From positions 8,686,449-8,750,448 of the forward strand of contig NC_058149.1 of the NCBI RefSeq assembly GCF_011075055.1: a DNA stretch of 64,000 nucleotides, written 5' to 3'. The position numbers and the translations under genes were made by a program. The stretch is from Mangifera indica (lineage: Eukaryota; Streptophyta; Magnoliopsida; Sapindales; Anacardiaceae). Within the stretch, counting starts at the first letter, position 1. Every line of letters begins with the position of its first letter. This document shows, one piece after another, positions 35,985-48,589 of the stretch. Under the pieces are notes generated by a model that saw nothing but the letters and a program-made list of their open reading frames with translations, did not search any database and had not been told where the DNA came from.

Positions 35985-36789
35985 GGCCAAAGAACTATTT
36001 CCCACCCAAGGTATACTGCAATATCAAGTGTCTCCTTTTATCTATGATAACATCAAATACCCATCTATCAGCAGTTAAAATTAACGGCAGTAAGAGTAAA
36101 ATTATCACTTTCTCTATAATATTAAAAATCAACTAAAATATAATCTCTTTTTGCCCTGTTAAACTTTAAAAAACTAAAAGTTTTTCCTGGCCTAAGTTTT
36201 AAAAAATAGTAGTTTCACCCTAAGGTTTCGTTTTGAAATCTCCGGCGTCATCTCCGGCTCCATTGCTGAAGGCTTCTCCCTTCCAAAGCAATCTCTTCCT
36301 CCGACGGTCTCTTTCTTCCCATTTAGACGTCTGATCGAAGTCGGATGTCCTATCTTCGTCTTCCCAGACTAAGACAAAACTGTTGTCTTCGTCTGAGAAG
36401 ATGATCATCTTCCCAGAGGTCTTCTTCTAGGAAGACGACAACTTCGTCTTTGTCTAGGAGGACAAAGATCTTTGTCTAGGAGGATGAAGATCTTCGTCTT
36501 CCACAGCTCTTCCGACGTCGATCGAACTTCCAATGGGAGAAAAGAAACCGCCGGAGGGAGAGGATGCTTTGGAAGAGAGAGACCGCTAGCAATGGAGCTA
36601 GAGTTTTCAAAACGAAACCCTAGGGTGAAACTGTCATTTTTTAAAACTTAGGTTGAGCAAAATTTTTAGTTTTTAAAGTTTAGGAGGGTAAAATGAGATA
36701 AAATTTTAGAGGTTAAGATTCTGTTAATTTTAACTGATAATAGGTAGGTATTTGATATTATCATAGATAAGGGAAATAGCCCTTTGGCC
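35985..36789. mobile_element. foldback Mutator-like element, copy 6, next to MIR396
   Basis: 805 bp with 9-mers TTAAAGATA (35976-35984) and TTAATGATA (36790-36798), 8 of 9 matching. It starts GGCCAAAGAACTATTTCCCA and ends GGGAAATAGCCCTTTGGCC. The centre (36360-36510) carries repeated CTTCGTCTT / AAGACGA and GACAAAGATCTTTGTC palindromes. The minus frame at 36220-36408 and the end of the plus frame at 35832-36047 fall in it and are not genes. Confidence 0.82.
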
Positions 36790-36937
36790 TTAATGATATG
36801 TTTTTCCATTTTATTAGGGTTAGCGGGATCAAGCGAAGCGTACTGACCAATTATAACAGAGGTAGTAAAAATAAAATAAAAGTTAGGCTTCCCCAATATT
36901 CTTCTTGGGATTGGCGGTTAGGGGGCCCCAGTTTCCC

Positions 36938-36944
36938 TATAAAT
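36938..36944 (+). promoter_or_regulatory. TATA box of MIR396
   Basis: TATAAAT in the context CCCTATAAATCC, 171 nt before the mature miRNA. A CT-rich leader follows (ACACCTCTCTTCC near 36970), so transcription should begin at about 36970. Confidence 0.6.
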
Positions 36945-37090
36945 CCACCACTCTTCTCCTCAAAACCTACACCTCTCTTCCAATTTGCTTTCTTTATTTT
37001 TCTCCTCTTCTGTTCTTTTTCTATATTTTTTTATTAATACTTTAATTTTCTAGGGTTTCAACCTTCGTTGCATCGTGTAATTAATTTCCT

Positions 37091-37229
37091 ATGACCCTCT
37101 TTGTATTTTTCCACAGCTTTCTTGAACTGCATCTATCAGATCAATTGCTTTGCGTTGCATGTGGCGGCCTGGCCTTTCTTGTGTATAACTTGCGGTTCAA
37201 TAATGCTGTGGAAAGATACAGATAGGTTC
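37091..37229 (+). ncRNA. MIR396: miR396 precursor hairpin
   Basis: Positions 37109-37129 carry the 21-nt miR396 (TTCCACAGCTTTC at its start, TTGAACTG at its end), which targets GROWTH-REGULATING FACTOR mRNAs and so limits leaf and organ growth. The star strand lies at 37195-37215 (GTTCAATAATGCTG, then TGGAAAG). The duplex has only two internal mismatches and exact 2-nt 3' overhangs on both strands, as DCL1 products should. The lower stem pairs TTGTAT with ATACAG and GACC with GGTT. The loop between the strands is 65 nt. The primary transcript probably starts near 36970; its end is not visible. It is an intact, plus-strand gene with its own TATA box, and no protein gene overlaps it. Confidence 0.94.
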
Positions 37230-40069
37230 TTTATATCTCAAGATCAGAATTCTCAATTCTCCGTTTCATCAGCATCGCCTTGCTGGTTCGTCTCTTGGTG
37301 TGGTGATGATCTGTTTTCTTGTTGCTTGAATATTAATTTGGATTTTTTCTTTTTTCCTCGGTTGTTAACACTGGTTGTTTGTGGATCCACTGACTTTTGC
37401 TTTATGGTTATTGCATGACTCGAATGGTTTTCTTTGTGAAGTGAGAAACTTTGTGTTAACAATTAGATTTGTTACATTTTCTGGGAAATTTACAAACTTT
37501 CTCAGGAAAATCGTTAGCTTTATGTGAACTACCACATGTGGAGGAGAGATGGTTTAAGTTTAGACTTTAGAGTGTGAAGCGGATCTGTTGTGGGCTTCTC
37601 TCTTGTCTTTGAAAGAACAAAATTCGTTGGAGCGTAAATTTTGGATGAAGACTGTTGTCAGTTTAACTAGGTGTCTCTATTTAATATCGTCATTGATTTG
37701 ATGTTTTTGTATATTTGGTTTGAAAGTAGTACGATATGTGTGTGGGTTACATCCATTGCAGCGAAGATCGATGATACTTGTAATTATAAATTGATATGAC
37801 TGATGAAAGTGTCAGTAAGTTCTGTCACTTTTGTGTTCATTCCATACCATCCAGTCTGCAAATTCCATTAATGTGTTTTTTATTTTGCTTTAGGCCTTTT
37901 GGGGGTTTTGGTTTTCAGGCAATTATTCTAAATTAGGGTTACAGGAATTATGACTGTTCTTAGTACGTGCAGTAAATTAGATTGTATAAATGCTCTTTTG
38001 ATTAAATGCTTTGATGTATGGACCACCATGTATGTATAATTATTTTTTATACAAAGCTAGATTGGTTTATACATGCTTTTAGGCTGAATGAAAAGGGGTA
38101 TAAACCATAAGAAACTAAGAAAATTGCACAGAGAAGTGATAGCTTTACATTTGATTCCACGTTTGGAAAGAAAAAACTGGACAAGCAGTAGAAGGCACAA
38201 GAATCTTGGAAGAGAAAATTAGGGTTTCTTTATCTTTTTTCCAACTAAAGTAAAGACAACAAAGAGGCAAGAAAAAGATTTTCTAGATTATCAGTTTCAA
38301 CAGAAACATGCTCTCTTGTCTTGTTAGTGCTCAATTTTTCTCGAGATCAGATCTTATGTCTCTTTGCTTTCTCCTTCCATAGATGGTTTAAACAACAAGT
38401 CTTTTTGTCATAGAGATGAACCATTTTGCCAAATCTCATTTTCACGGTTGAGCTGCTAATGTTCAACCATTTAATATCATATACAAAAGTACAATGTACA
38501 GTGCAACAACTGTGTAAACTTAGCTGGATTTAGAGCCATTCACGAGGAGCTGAATTCCAATTAATTGGCCACCACTTTTGCTCTTTTATAGATGTTGAGC
38601 GCATCCTATGATCTTTATATCTACATTAATTATATGAACCAACTAATCTTTAATTAATTTGTTAGCTGTAGGATATGTTTTAAAATATTACCCCATTAAT
38701 AATGTATGTTAATTAAAGCATAAATGGATCATTTCTTCTTTATCCTGGTAGATTTATTAAGGTTTATTCAGTAATGTTGATTTAATTACTATTACTAACT
38801 ACACTTAGTGGTGTCAAGCTCATTATTATTGCACTTGTGATGTAGAGTTAAAGGAAAACAACTAGGATCAATGTTAAATTATGTGATTAATTTTTAAGTA
38901 TACATTTGTGGGATCTGTTGGGCTGACAGAGTTTATGTTGCCTTCCCTTGTGGGGAGAAAGATATTGAAAAAGCTAAGTTTCCCAGTGCTTTGTGAATGT
39001 GAGAAGAAGTCGGCAAAAGGTGTTATAAATCAAAACTTACTTATTAATTAATTAATTGAAGAAGCAAAGCTCTTATTGCACAATCCACCAGATCTGGTTG
39101 TCTTAGTACTTTGATTCAAATTATTAAATTCTTTAATCTCTGAAGTTCATCACCCATCTTATCTCTTTAGCCATGGGAGAAGAAGGAGAGCAAAGAATAT
39201 GTACTTAGTGTTTTAATCAAGCTCTAATTATTTTTGTATTGCTCTATCAGTAAGACGCAAATTGATTGGAGGACTTTAAATCTGTGTTTCTCAAATAATC
39301 CTTGCATACACATGGCCACCCACTAACAATCTTATTTTATATATATATATTTATATGATGCATGAATGCATTACTACTTTCCATGCTTTAAATTTGTTAA
39401 TTCATGTATTTTTTTATATATGGATGTTTGAAAAATAAATGTTACGTTTCATTGGGGGATCAAATGGGTTTCCATTTTATTGACAGTGCGGACTTTCTCA
39501 TCAGATAAAAAGGCTGGCAATTGCTCGGAGTGTCCTATTGTTGGAATGGTCGAGAATTAATAGTTCTATTTCAATAGCGACGTGACTGCAACATTTCTAC
39601 AACACATGGGGGCGCCATCATTTCTCCAACACATGGGGGCGCCATCATTACTTTGTTCTTCTATTGTTCTTTCTGGTGTCCAAACTTCTCTTCTCTATTA
39701 CTAAATTCACCCACTGTTCTTTCATCACAATCAGCTTAATGTAAATTCTAATTTGCCAATTCTCATTATGAGTCTATGAGATTTTTTCAGACTTAAATCT
39801 TTCAATTTTATTAGAGCTAGGAAATTTAGAGAGATGTCAAATCAAGCCTTGATCACTAATGACAATTAGTAAAAGTCTGATGAAATAAGTTTCTTTTTCA
39901 GAAATAATGACAAGTTAATTTTGTTTGCTTTATTAATTTTTTCTTAATTTCAATTAGTAGTAAACAAAAGTTGCCTCAAGTTGATAGCATTTGCATTATT
40001 GGATAGTATAGACTAATTATAAGTAGGAGCAAGTAAGATGACTGTCTAACTCTGTGTGCCACGATTATG

Positions 40070-40075
<6 letters not shown>
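37230..40075. other. low-copy non-coding DNA downstream of MIR396
   Basis: Probably the remainder of the MIR396 primary transcript and then intergenic DNA. No further miRNA of a conserved family was recognised. A frame at 37101-37418 needs a non-ATG start and overlaps the hairpin, so it is not a gene. Confidence 0.45.
39594..39647. repeat. 27-bp tandem duplication
   Basis: Two adjacent 27-bp units (39594-39620 and 39621-39647) differing at one base. Each contains CACATGGGGGCGCCATCA, with the palindrome GGCGCC. Confidence 0.85.

Positions 40076-40118
<43 letters not shown>
40076..40118. repeat. (TA)n microsatellite
   Basis: About 21 TA units, directly abutting MITE family A copy 3. Confidence 0.95.
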
Positions 40119-40120
<2 letters not shown>

Positions 40121-40281
40121 TTATATATACACATTTTTAGTACATAATTTGAGTATATAAATGGTTTGTCATTATATGATTGAAAAATTTTAAATTAAAA
40201 GTAAAATAATACTTATTCACATAATAATATATTATCTATATATCCAAATTATGTACAAAAAATGTATACACATAATATTAC
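40119..40281. mobile_element. MITE family A, copy 3
   Basis: The most decayed copy. ATATATACACATTTTTAGTA on the left and AAAAAATGTATACACATAAT on the right are inverse to each other. The element abuts a TA microsatellite. Confidence 0.45.
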
Positions 40282-42168
40282 TCTCTCTCTCTATATATAT
40301 ATGTCTGTATGTATGTATGTGTGCATGTATGTATTTTTTTATTTCAAATTTATTTATCTTTATTTACTTAATGATGTTCGCATAAGTGAAGCTGCAGTTC
40401 CTTCATATTGTTTATAGTGGTTTTTTTTTTTTTTTTTTTTCTGTTTCTGCCTATAATTTTTGCGCAATTACATATTCAAACCTATTGCAATTTAAAGGTA
40501 GGTGAAAAATACAACGCCAAGTATCCGAAATTTTTTAATTATATTTCAAGTATTGTTGTAATATATTAGTGGTGCATGTAAATTACACAATTATTATACA
40601 GTGTGGAAATTAAATGAGAAATTTAGCATTGAAGAAGCTTAACGGGACTGCATCCTACCCAGTCCTAGCTTCTGTCTAAGAGATTGATGAATTTAATGGC
40701 CACATTGCTAGAAATTTAAACACTTGAAAGCACACAACAGTTATTACATACATCATAAAAATTGAATTAATAGCATTACCTCTTCATAGATAACAGATTG
40801 GGTTGGTTAGAAGAGCATCTTGAGAAACAAAGGTAAAGAAGAGCCATGCTCCAGTGTCTGGCCTAATTATAAATCTCCAATTTGGTGGGCCTATATTCTA
40901 CCTACCCATTCATAATTCAAACAGATAATTGCCTTGTGTTAGGTATAGATTCCCTTGACACATCATTAACTTGTTAATTAATTAATTAACTTCTTGTAAT
41001 GATTGTTTTTAGTCCCCACTTTAATCTTTGTTTGTAGCCGTAACTACTACTCAATCATAGGCTTTAATGAATTTGAATTCCAATGGTTAAAATGACCAAT
41101 CTAACTTACATATACCATATCTTACATATTCTGATATTTCCCTTCAAGCTGTCGTATATTTACCATTTTATTTTTCTTTTTCTTACCCAAGTGGATTTAA
41201 ATATTCGTACGTTCCTCCTCAAATGTTATGAATGCCCTTTTATTTTTCTTTTTTCCATGTGACTTATCTAAACTTGGATCTCATTCTTCTTAGCTAACCA
41301 ATAAGTCCATTAAAATTTTCTTTTCTAGTACGGACGTACATATTCCAACATTCCCTTTCAAGTTTTCATTTATGTCTTTCTATTCTTCGTTTTCTTCCTA
41401 ATCCAATTCATCTAAATTTGTATCTAACTCTTTTTAGGTAATTCATATGTTCATCTGAATCTTAACTTGGGGTTTGATTATTTTCACCTCAATCTATCAT
41501 GTTCAAACTAGCCCATTATGCTCAAAGTGATCTAAGATTAACGACCATTAAACAATGAGTTAATCTGATAGCATAAAACACGTACCCATTCTAGAGTGGA
41601 ATGTACGGTTGCCAGCAAGTTTAAGCCTTTTGACTGCGAGCTCTGTGCTTCTGCAGAAACGTACGTGTAAGAAAGGAGAACTAAAATATTAAGAAGGTTT
41701 AATAAATGTAAGAAGGAGTTGAAGGAGGAATAATTGAGGCTGACAGGCTGGGTATGTACAGTGACAACCCAGTTGGTGCTGTAATCGATGAATGATACAT
41801 TGTGCTGATAACCACAACTACCACTGTGACCGTGGTGAAAGAAATTGACAGAAAAAAAAGGAATAAGTGATGTCAGATGTGGAGAGATTTGGTTAAACTA
41901 TAAATAAATGATGTCACAAAGTGTCAAAGAGTCACCTTTTTTCACAGAAATGTAGGAGGAGATCAGGTTCATGTTCATGTGGAGGCAAAACCAGAACAAA
42001 AACCAAAAGGCCGAATACCAACTGCAACACAGACAATTGTATGCATCATCATTCATAGTAAAAGGAGAATGTTAATTAACTCTACCCAAAAATTTTTAAT
42101 TGTTGACAAACAACCAGGTTACTCTACCTTCATGAGTTACTTAAACCAGTAACTTATACATAAATTCA
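40282..42168. other. low-copy intergenic DNA
   Basis: No gene recognised. About 41115-41465 is an imperfect tandem repeat of two ~190-bp units (ACATATTCTGATATTTCCCT matches ACATATTCCAACATTCCCTT; AACTTGGATCTCATTCTTCT matches AAATTTGTATCTAACTCTTT). 41570-41990 has mixed, less AT-rich sequence with no coding frame. Confidence 0.4.
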
Positions 42169-42187
42169 TATATATATATATATATAT
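42169..42187. repeat. short (TA)n tract
   Basis: Nine TA units. Confidence 0.85.
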
Positions 42188-42279
42188 GATTGATTTAAAA
42201 GGATGGATTAATTAATGAGTTTGAAAACAATTGATGAAATGCAATTGAGATATATATTGAAAATTAAAATTAATATTAA

Positions 42280-43361
42280 AACTTAAATTTTGAATACTTA
42301 CTACTTGTTAATCTAAAGTCTTTACAAAATCTAGATGAGGAAGCTTTTAGGGAATTTTTATTAATATTAAAGGATAGCTTTGAAAAAAAAAAAAATTGGT
42401 TCTCACTCGAAAACATACAAACATTTATATTACAACTTTTGAATTGTTTTTGCAACATAATAATCACAAGTTTTTGATTTTTTTGTAGGAATAATTGAAG
42501 TTTGTAGATGAATCTTTTAGTTTTTCATGAATGATTGAGCATCTTTGTAGAAAAACTTTTAACTATTGATTTCACATTGTAAATTTGCAATGGAATCTTG
42601 AAATAATACTCCTTTTGTGCAGTTTTGTAGAAGGCATAATTGACTAACTTGGCATCTTGCAAGGAGTAATTGATGAAAGCATGTATTTTACAATTTGCTT
42701 TCTATAAGCATATGATTAAACATGTGCTTTTCTATTTCATTTGCAGAAAACTTTTTCTTTTTTTTTTTAAGAGAATTTTATGTTTTTATCTTATCTCTCT
42801 TGCTTTTGCTTGTAGGTGAGTCAGGTGAGTGTCACATTCTTTAAGTAATTTTGAAAAAGATTTTAACCCAATTGAAATAGTTTGAATGAATTTAATTGGT
42901 GAAAGATTTTTGTAGAGATCTCGCAATGCTAAATATTAATCAAATTATTGGTAATCCGCGAGGATTCTAAACTTGATATCTTGATTAAGCAATTGCTTGC
43001 ACTAAAATCTATAAACAAGAATGTGATTTCATGATTTTAGTTCGTCTCTTTGCAAACCTTAGCCAATGAATGCCCCTTCCCTCACATAGACAACTCGTTC
43101 ATAGAGCCTTGGTTGCCACTAGTGAATGGTTTTAATGTTTCGCCTTGTAGTTGGTTAGAAAACATTTATATAGCCATGAAAAGAATCGAAAGAGTCGTCT
43201 AACATAGGTATGTATTCTATAAAAACCCTTATGGTTGATTTGCCATGTTTCATGAATTTACTCACCTAAAATGTGATCCATGGTCTTTTGGGTTAACTTA
43301 AATTGTAAAGTTGTATATTCTGCTGCCCAACCGGTTTTTGACGATCCAAAAAACCTTTCAG
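42280..43361 (+). repeat. probable LTR-retroelement 5' region
   Basis: Non-coding DNA leading to a tRNA-Met primer-binding site at 43362. By position it should include a 5' LTR ending near CCAAAAAACCTTTCA, but its start cannot be placed. Confidence 0.3.
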
Positions 43362-43374
43362 TGGTATTAGAGCC
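43362..43374 (+). other. primer-binding site (tRNA-Met type)
   Basis: TGGTATTAGAGCC differs at one base from TGGTATCAGAGCC, the complement of initiator tRNA-Met used by many plant LTR retroelements. It follows a sequence ending in CA by one base, as a 5' LTR junction does. Confidence 0.6.
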
Positions 43375-44682
43375 ATGTTTATGGGTATTTTTGTGAAAAT
43401 TATACATGCACTAATTGATTAAATCTATATGTAGATGCATGTAATTTTGATATCAATTGATTTTTTAAATTTTGTAAATACAACTTGAGATGTATTGGTG
43501 TACATTCGTTGATGGTTGTGACAACATAAAATTTTTGTTTATATTACTGAGTTTTTGCTTGATATTGTTGATAGTTTGCAAATTATTAAAAATTTGGTTG
43601 ATTGTCATTATTAGGTTTTGTGTTGTTGCATGAAATTACCTTTGATATGCGTTGTTATGTGTTTCAAGGGTTGCTATTGGTGTGACGATGACATTGAAGT
43701 TGTATTAGCTCATCCCAATGAAGGCATGCTAGATTTGCGAAAGTTTTTCAGTGACTGTCATTGCAAAACTTGTAAAACATGCTATGAATAAGCATGCTTG
43801 TGAGGGCACACAACTGTTCGTTAGCATATTTCTCTACTGGAATGAGTGTGAGATTTCCTCGTCACTGAGTATTCCATAGAGTGGGATAAACGGTCATTTG
43901 TCCATTGAAAACTCACTTATTCTCTTGGATGTTCACTTCATCATTTGCCTAGTCATTCACAATTCTTAATTTTGTTAAATTTCATTTATGTGAAGACGAA
44001 CAACCGTCCCTGATGCTTGCATGCCTGTTCGAAGCAAAAATTGTAGTTTTAACCCAATTTTGTTGAATAAAGGACCAAATTGAAATTTTTAGTCATTTTG
44101 GGTTGAATTATAATTATGCAAAACTTGAGGAACTAAAATGTAAATTAACAATTGCTAAAATAATTAAAATTAATTCATTTTAATTTTGATTATGATGTAT
44201 ATATGTTTGTACCTGGTATACAACTTAGGAACTATGTGATTCTTTTTAATTTTATTAAATTTTTGAGAATGAATGACTATGATCTTTTTATAAAATAGGA
44301 TTTGCATGTCTGGCCTTCTCTTAATTCTCTTGATGTATTTCTCTTCTCATCTAAGTTCTCTTAAACGTAACTCGAGGTTTCTAATTTTATTGTATGTAAA
44401 ATTAGGACTAGTGTTATTTTCTTTTAATCTAAAAAATATGTAACTAAGAAACAAAAACATGTATGTTTGAAGAATGAAAATGAAGGAGAACCTTGAAGAT
44501 CCAAAGGGGCAAGACCTATGTTTGACTGGTCAACCCTTCATGGCTTGAGGGGATTGATATTAGAATTAGTTGTATATCGACATGATTTTATTTTACATTA
44601 TGAAGTGCATGCTTAGGTTTTATTTTTTGCAAATAACACTTCTCATGTAGACTAATATTGGTGAGCCAAAATTAAAAAAAAT
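43375..44682 (+). repeat. non-coding retroelement interior
   Basis: Downstream of the primer site, but with no gag or polymerase domain that I can recognise. Either strongly decayed or a large non-coding derivative. Confidence 0.3.
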
Positions 44683-46600
44683 TGTAACATCCTTTTATAA
44701 ATACACACCCCTACATGAAATATAACCCGAAGAAACATCAACAACTTAAACTCTTAATAAGATACAATAGAAAATAAAGCATGTAATTAAATACTATAAC
44801 TTAAATGCATGCAAAAAGGCGTAATTGAAAAAAACTGAATATCATCATTATTAATCAAAGCTTTCCATGAAACAATGTTTGAAAACCCAATCATACTCAA
44901 ACAGTGCATAAGTGTCTGCAAAGTCTCAAGCTAAAAAGTAAATACATATATGTCATAAATTTGGAAATGATGATTTTGCCTTTTAACCTCATGAATGAAT
45001 TGAGCTAAGCTGCTAGCTCTCCTATATGCCTCACTACTCACCTCTACTTGTAAAACCACAAAATAGAATACATGAGTGAAAAACACTCTATAAGTAGATT
45101 ACCTCTCGACACCTTGCACACAAAATAAAATCTTAAAACTGGCGTTCCATCACAAGGTTTTTATGTGTTAAAGCGGATGTTTTCTGACACTTTCTGTTAC
45201 CCATCCATTTACTCTAGGTACCCTCATGCCCTAAATACATAGGCCATACCCCATATACTACTAAGGCCTAAGTTGATCTTGACATATCTAATGCCCTAAT
45301 GAAAGAAATTGACATCATAGATATCAACTAACTATTGTGCTTCGCACACATGGTAGTTGAATGCTTGGGTTAACTAGTTATGTACCCTGGTCATATAGGG
45401 AAACTAGTCATAATCCCTCTCTTACCACATATGCATAGTTACAAGACTGTTGAATGAATTACCATCTTTGGACGACCTTACCACGAGCAAGTATGTGATG
45501 TATCCTGCTGATCATGTAAAAAACTAACTAAAATGTCACTATCCTCTACCATGCACAATTGAACTAAATTGTACTATGTGGCTAATCTGCCTTGGTATAG
45601 AATGCATGATGCATCCTATGGATATCTATCTCATATAGCTCTATTTCTTTCACATATCTCGCCACTTACGCACATAACTGATGTCTATCTAAGTGTACAC
45701 TACTTTTCTTATTTTTGACTTAAATTTGAATCAGTCAGGGTCTGTGTTATCTTCCACATAGTTAGAAACTCTACTACAACAAGGTATTTCATTTCTAATT
45801 TTTCTAGGCATTTCTAGCTCGATCCTTATTAAAGCACATAACATAGGGGTAAAATGGTCATTTTCACTATTTGAACAAGCTTCACTATGCTTTTGCTCTT
45901 CATTCATTTCTATGTTATGAACGAGTGTAAAAAGCCTATGGTGAATGGGCCTACACCTTTCCTTGATTAATGACCTTTAAACAGTTGATTAACATCTTCA
46001 AACCTCTAAAGCTTGTTATTCTCCTAACTTCATCATTCACCTTATAATGACATGAATGATCATTTTTCCTATACCCTATAACCATTTAAGCTAAATCCTT
46101 TAGAATACAGGTTCATCGTATGAATGAGAAGTCTGTCTTTTAGGTAGTAATGAATGAGCATTCATGCTGTCATGAATGAGCGTTCATCATTGACTAGAGT
46201 TACGTGTCTTATTGGTTTCTATGATTTCAAGCCAACATAAGCCAATTTCAGGTCTCTAGTTAATCTATAATTCATCCCTAGATATCTCTAAACACGATTT
46301 TAGTAATATATAATCATTAGGCATGCATTACTACTTAGATCATGGAAGCAACATATTATCAAGACTTAATAACTCATAAACATGTGCTAATTTAATGCAA
46401 CATATTATATTATTGAATTTCAGGTTCAAAGATCAATCTTACGTCCTTTAATCATCATGGCATTAAACTTTCATACACATAGATTAGTTAATAGAGCCAT
46501 AATCACCCATACATATCTTAAAATGCATAGGAGAGGTAATGGTAGGCTAACTACTTTAACTTTCCAATAAGATTATTAATTTTGTCTACCTCCAACAAAT
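44683..46600 (+). repeat. probable gypsy-type LTR sequence
   Basis: Starts TGTAACATCCTTTTAT and has the non-coding, phrase-rich character of long plant gypsy LTRs (CTCTAGGTACCCTCATGCCC near 45210). The 3' end is not defined. Confidence 0.35.
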
Positions 46601-47297
46601 AATTTTTTTCATGGCCCCTATTAGAAGAAAAAAAGATTAAAAAAAGTTATTCACTTTCTTTCCATCAATCTCAGTTAGAGTATCTTTCTTAGGACACCTC
46701 GTGGAAAATTATTAAAGAATATTCTAAATAGTCAGGGAATCAAAGCCAATCAAAACATTCTCCCCAAAGAATAATGTGAACCTAATGCTGACGTTAACTT
46801 GCCTTGCTAGCGAAAGTACCATAAACAACATCCAAAACTTTGACATAACTAAAGAATAATATCGGTGATTCAACCAATGCCGTAAACATGTTGATCAAGT
46901 GACTATATAGTGTTACCACGACAATGACATTAAGGACTCCAATCCTTTCACAATTATTGGTTTTCATAAGGTCTTGAGCCTTTCATACAATTACCCATCA
47001 TCTTTGCCAACACAAGCAATAACATGATGCTTCCTAGTAGAGGACTCAAAGTCATTTTTGACATGTATCATGCTATGCACTTCCCTATGGTGTTGAAACT
47101 CAACTTGTAGACAACTTTTAAGGTATAAAACCAACTTACCTCGAGTAAACAACTCATGTCATATAGATCTCAAATGACAACGTGTAAATAACTATCAATG
47201 TGTGACAAATACTCCATTATGATTAAGAGACTCATGTCACAATGAGATAATTATGTGACATGCCAAACGAAACTCATGTCGTGATGTTGTTGATCAA

Positions 47298-47363
<66 letters not shown>

Positions 47364-48187
47364 ACTTATGCCTTGACAACATAAAAAACTAACATATATA
47401 ATGTAACCTATGTCACAAATATTTCAATTAACGATGTGCAAATAATCTCTGTGTGATAAGCACCCCATAATAAACAGATAACTCATATCATAATGGTAAC
47501 AACTTTCAACATGCAGTCATTAACTCACGTTAACAGGACATGAAACCCTAATATCCATTAATCATGTTACAGGCCTATTACATATGTTTCCTTAACAACA
47601 CAATTAGGAGCCTTGATCCCTTCATATCGACTAGCCACTGTGAAGCACCATTGTTTCACATAGTTACCCCTCATTTCCTCCAATAAAATTCATCTTAGCA
47701 TGAGGCTAATAACTTATGTTATGAAGACATTGTCCTTGAATGTGTAAAAAGTAACTCGTAAATTGTAACTCAAAGTCATAAATCTTGTAGTCTTAATTTT
47801 GTATATAAAATTATCTGGCCCACATCTACAAATTATTTCATTAACAAGATTTCCTTTTTAGTTAGCTATGTAATAGTGTTTTGAAATCATCTCACTAATG
47901 TACTTGAAATTGATTTTGGTTTTAATGTTTGAAACTCTGAATTATTTATTTTTGGTATATATGGAAAATAGTAGTGTTGTTAATAACAACTTGTTGTTTG
48001 CACTATTCACATCTTGGTTATTTCTCATTTGAAAGTTTTAGTTAGATGCTAATTTCTTAACATCCTGGTTACTTACATATGAGTAACTGGATGTGGTTCA
48101 TAGAAATATGATCTAGTGTTATCAGTAGATTTGGTTTTAAATTCTAGATGATCCAATGATTCCGTTGTAAGAATTTAGGATGTTACA
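46601..48187 (-). repeat. probable gypsy-type LTR, minus orientation
   Basis: Read on the minus strand it starts TGTAACATCCTAAATTC at 48187, the same start as the plus-strand LTR at 44683. About 47130-47530 holds loosely repeated units around AACTCATGTCACAATGAGAT. It is the expected 3' LTR of the gag-bearing remnant at 48.6-49.6 kb. Confidence 0.35.
47301..47361. repeat. (TA)n microsatellite
   Basis: About 30 TA units inside the LTR-type repeat. Confidence 0.95.
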
Positions 48188-48589
48188 TCGGATGACTAAA
48201 ATCTCCACCTATTTTGAGATAAAACTCTTTTACTTGTATTTGCAAAATGTCTATAGAGATTTGAAATGCAAGCTTGATGTCAGTTATTTATTTGTTTCTC
48301 TAGCAGTATTCTTCAATACTAGTATAAACTTCTAATAAAAGATTCTAAAAATCTTATAAATTTAACAACATAATGTATTGCTATTGCTTTATTCTTCTAG
48401 TTTGATTTTGGATTAAATTCTTTTTCATTGTCATGTTATTGTAGTCTATCATTGAATTTGTTTTGGCAACTAAGTTTTCTATTTAGTTAAATTTAGTGTT
48501 CAAAGGGACTTTCAAACAATAAAATTGACATATAAAATAATCTCCATGGCCAATGTAAACTTGGAAATTGGATGTAAGTAGAATGCTTA

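Noticed and set aside
36140..36640. GC-richer centre of foldback copy 6 as a captured host gene fragment (Pack-MULE)
   Set aside because: It is largely palindromic CTTCGTCTT/AAGACGA repetition, and no protein family was recognised in any frame.
36798..37462. Frames of 69-105 aa around the miR396 hairpin
   Set aside because: They cross the core promoter or the hairpin, use non-ATG starts or run antisense, and show no domain. The locus is explained by the miRNA gene.
47130..47530. Loosely spaced AACTCATGTCA repeats considered as a CRISPR-like or satellite array
   Set aside because: Units and spacing are irregular, the host is a plant, and the block lies in an LTR-type repeat.
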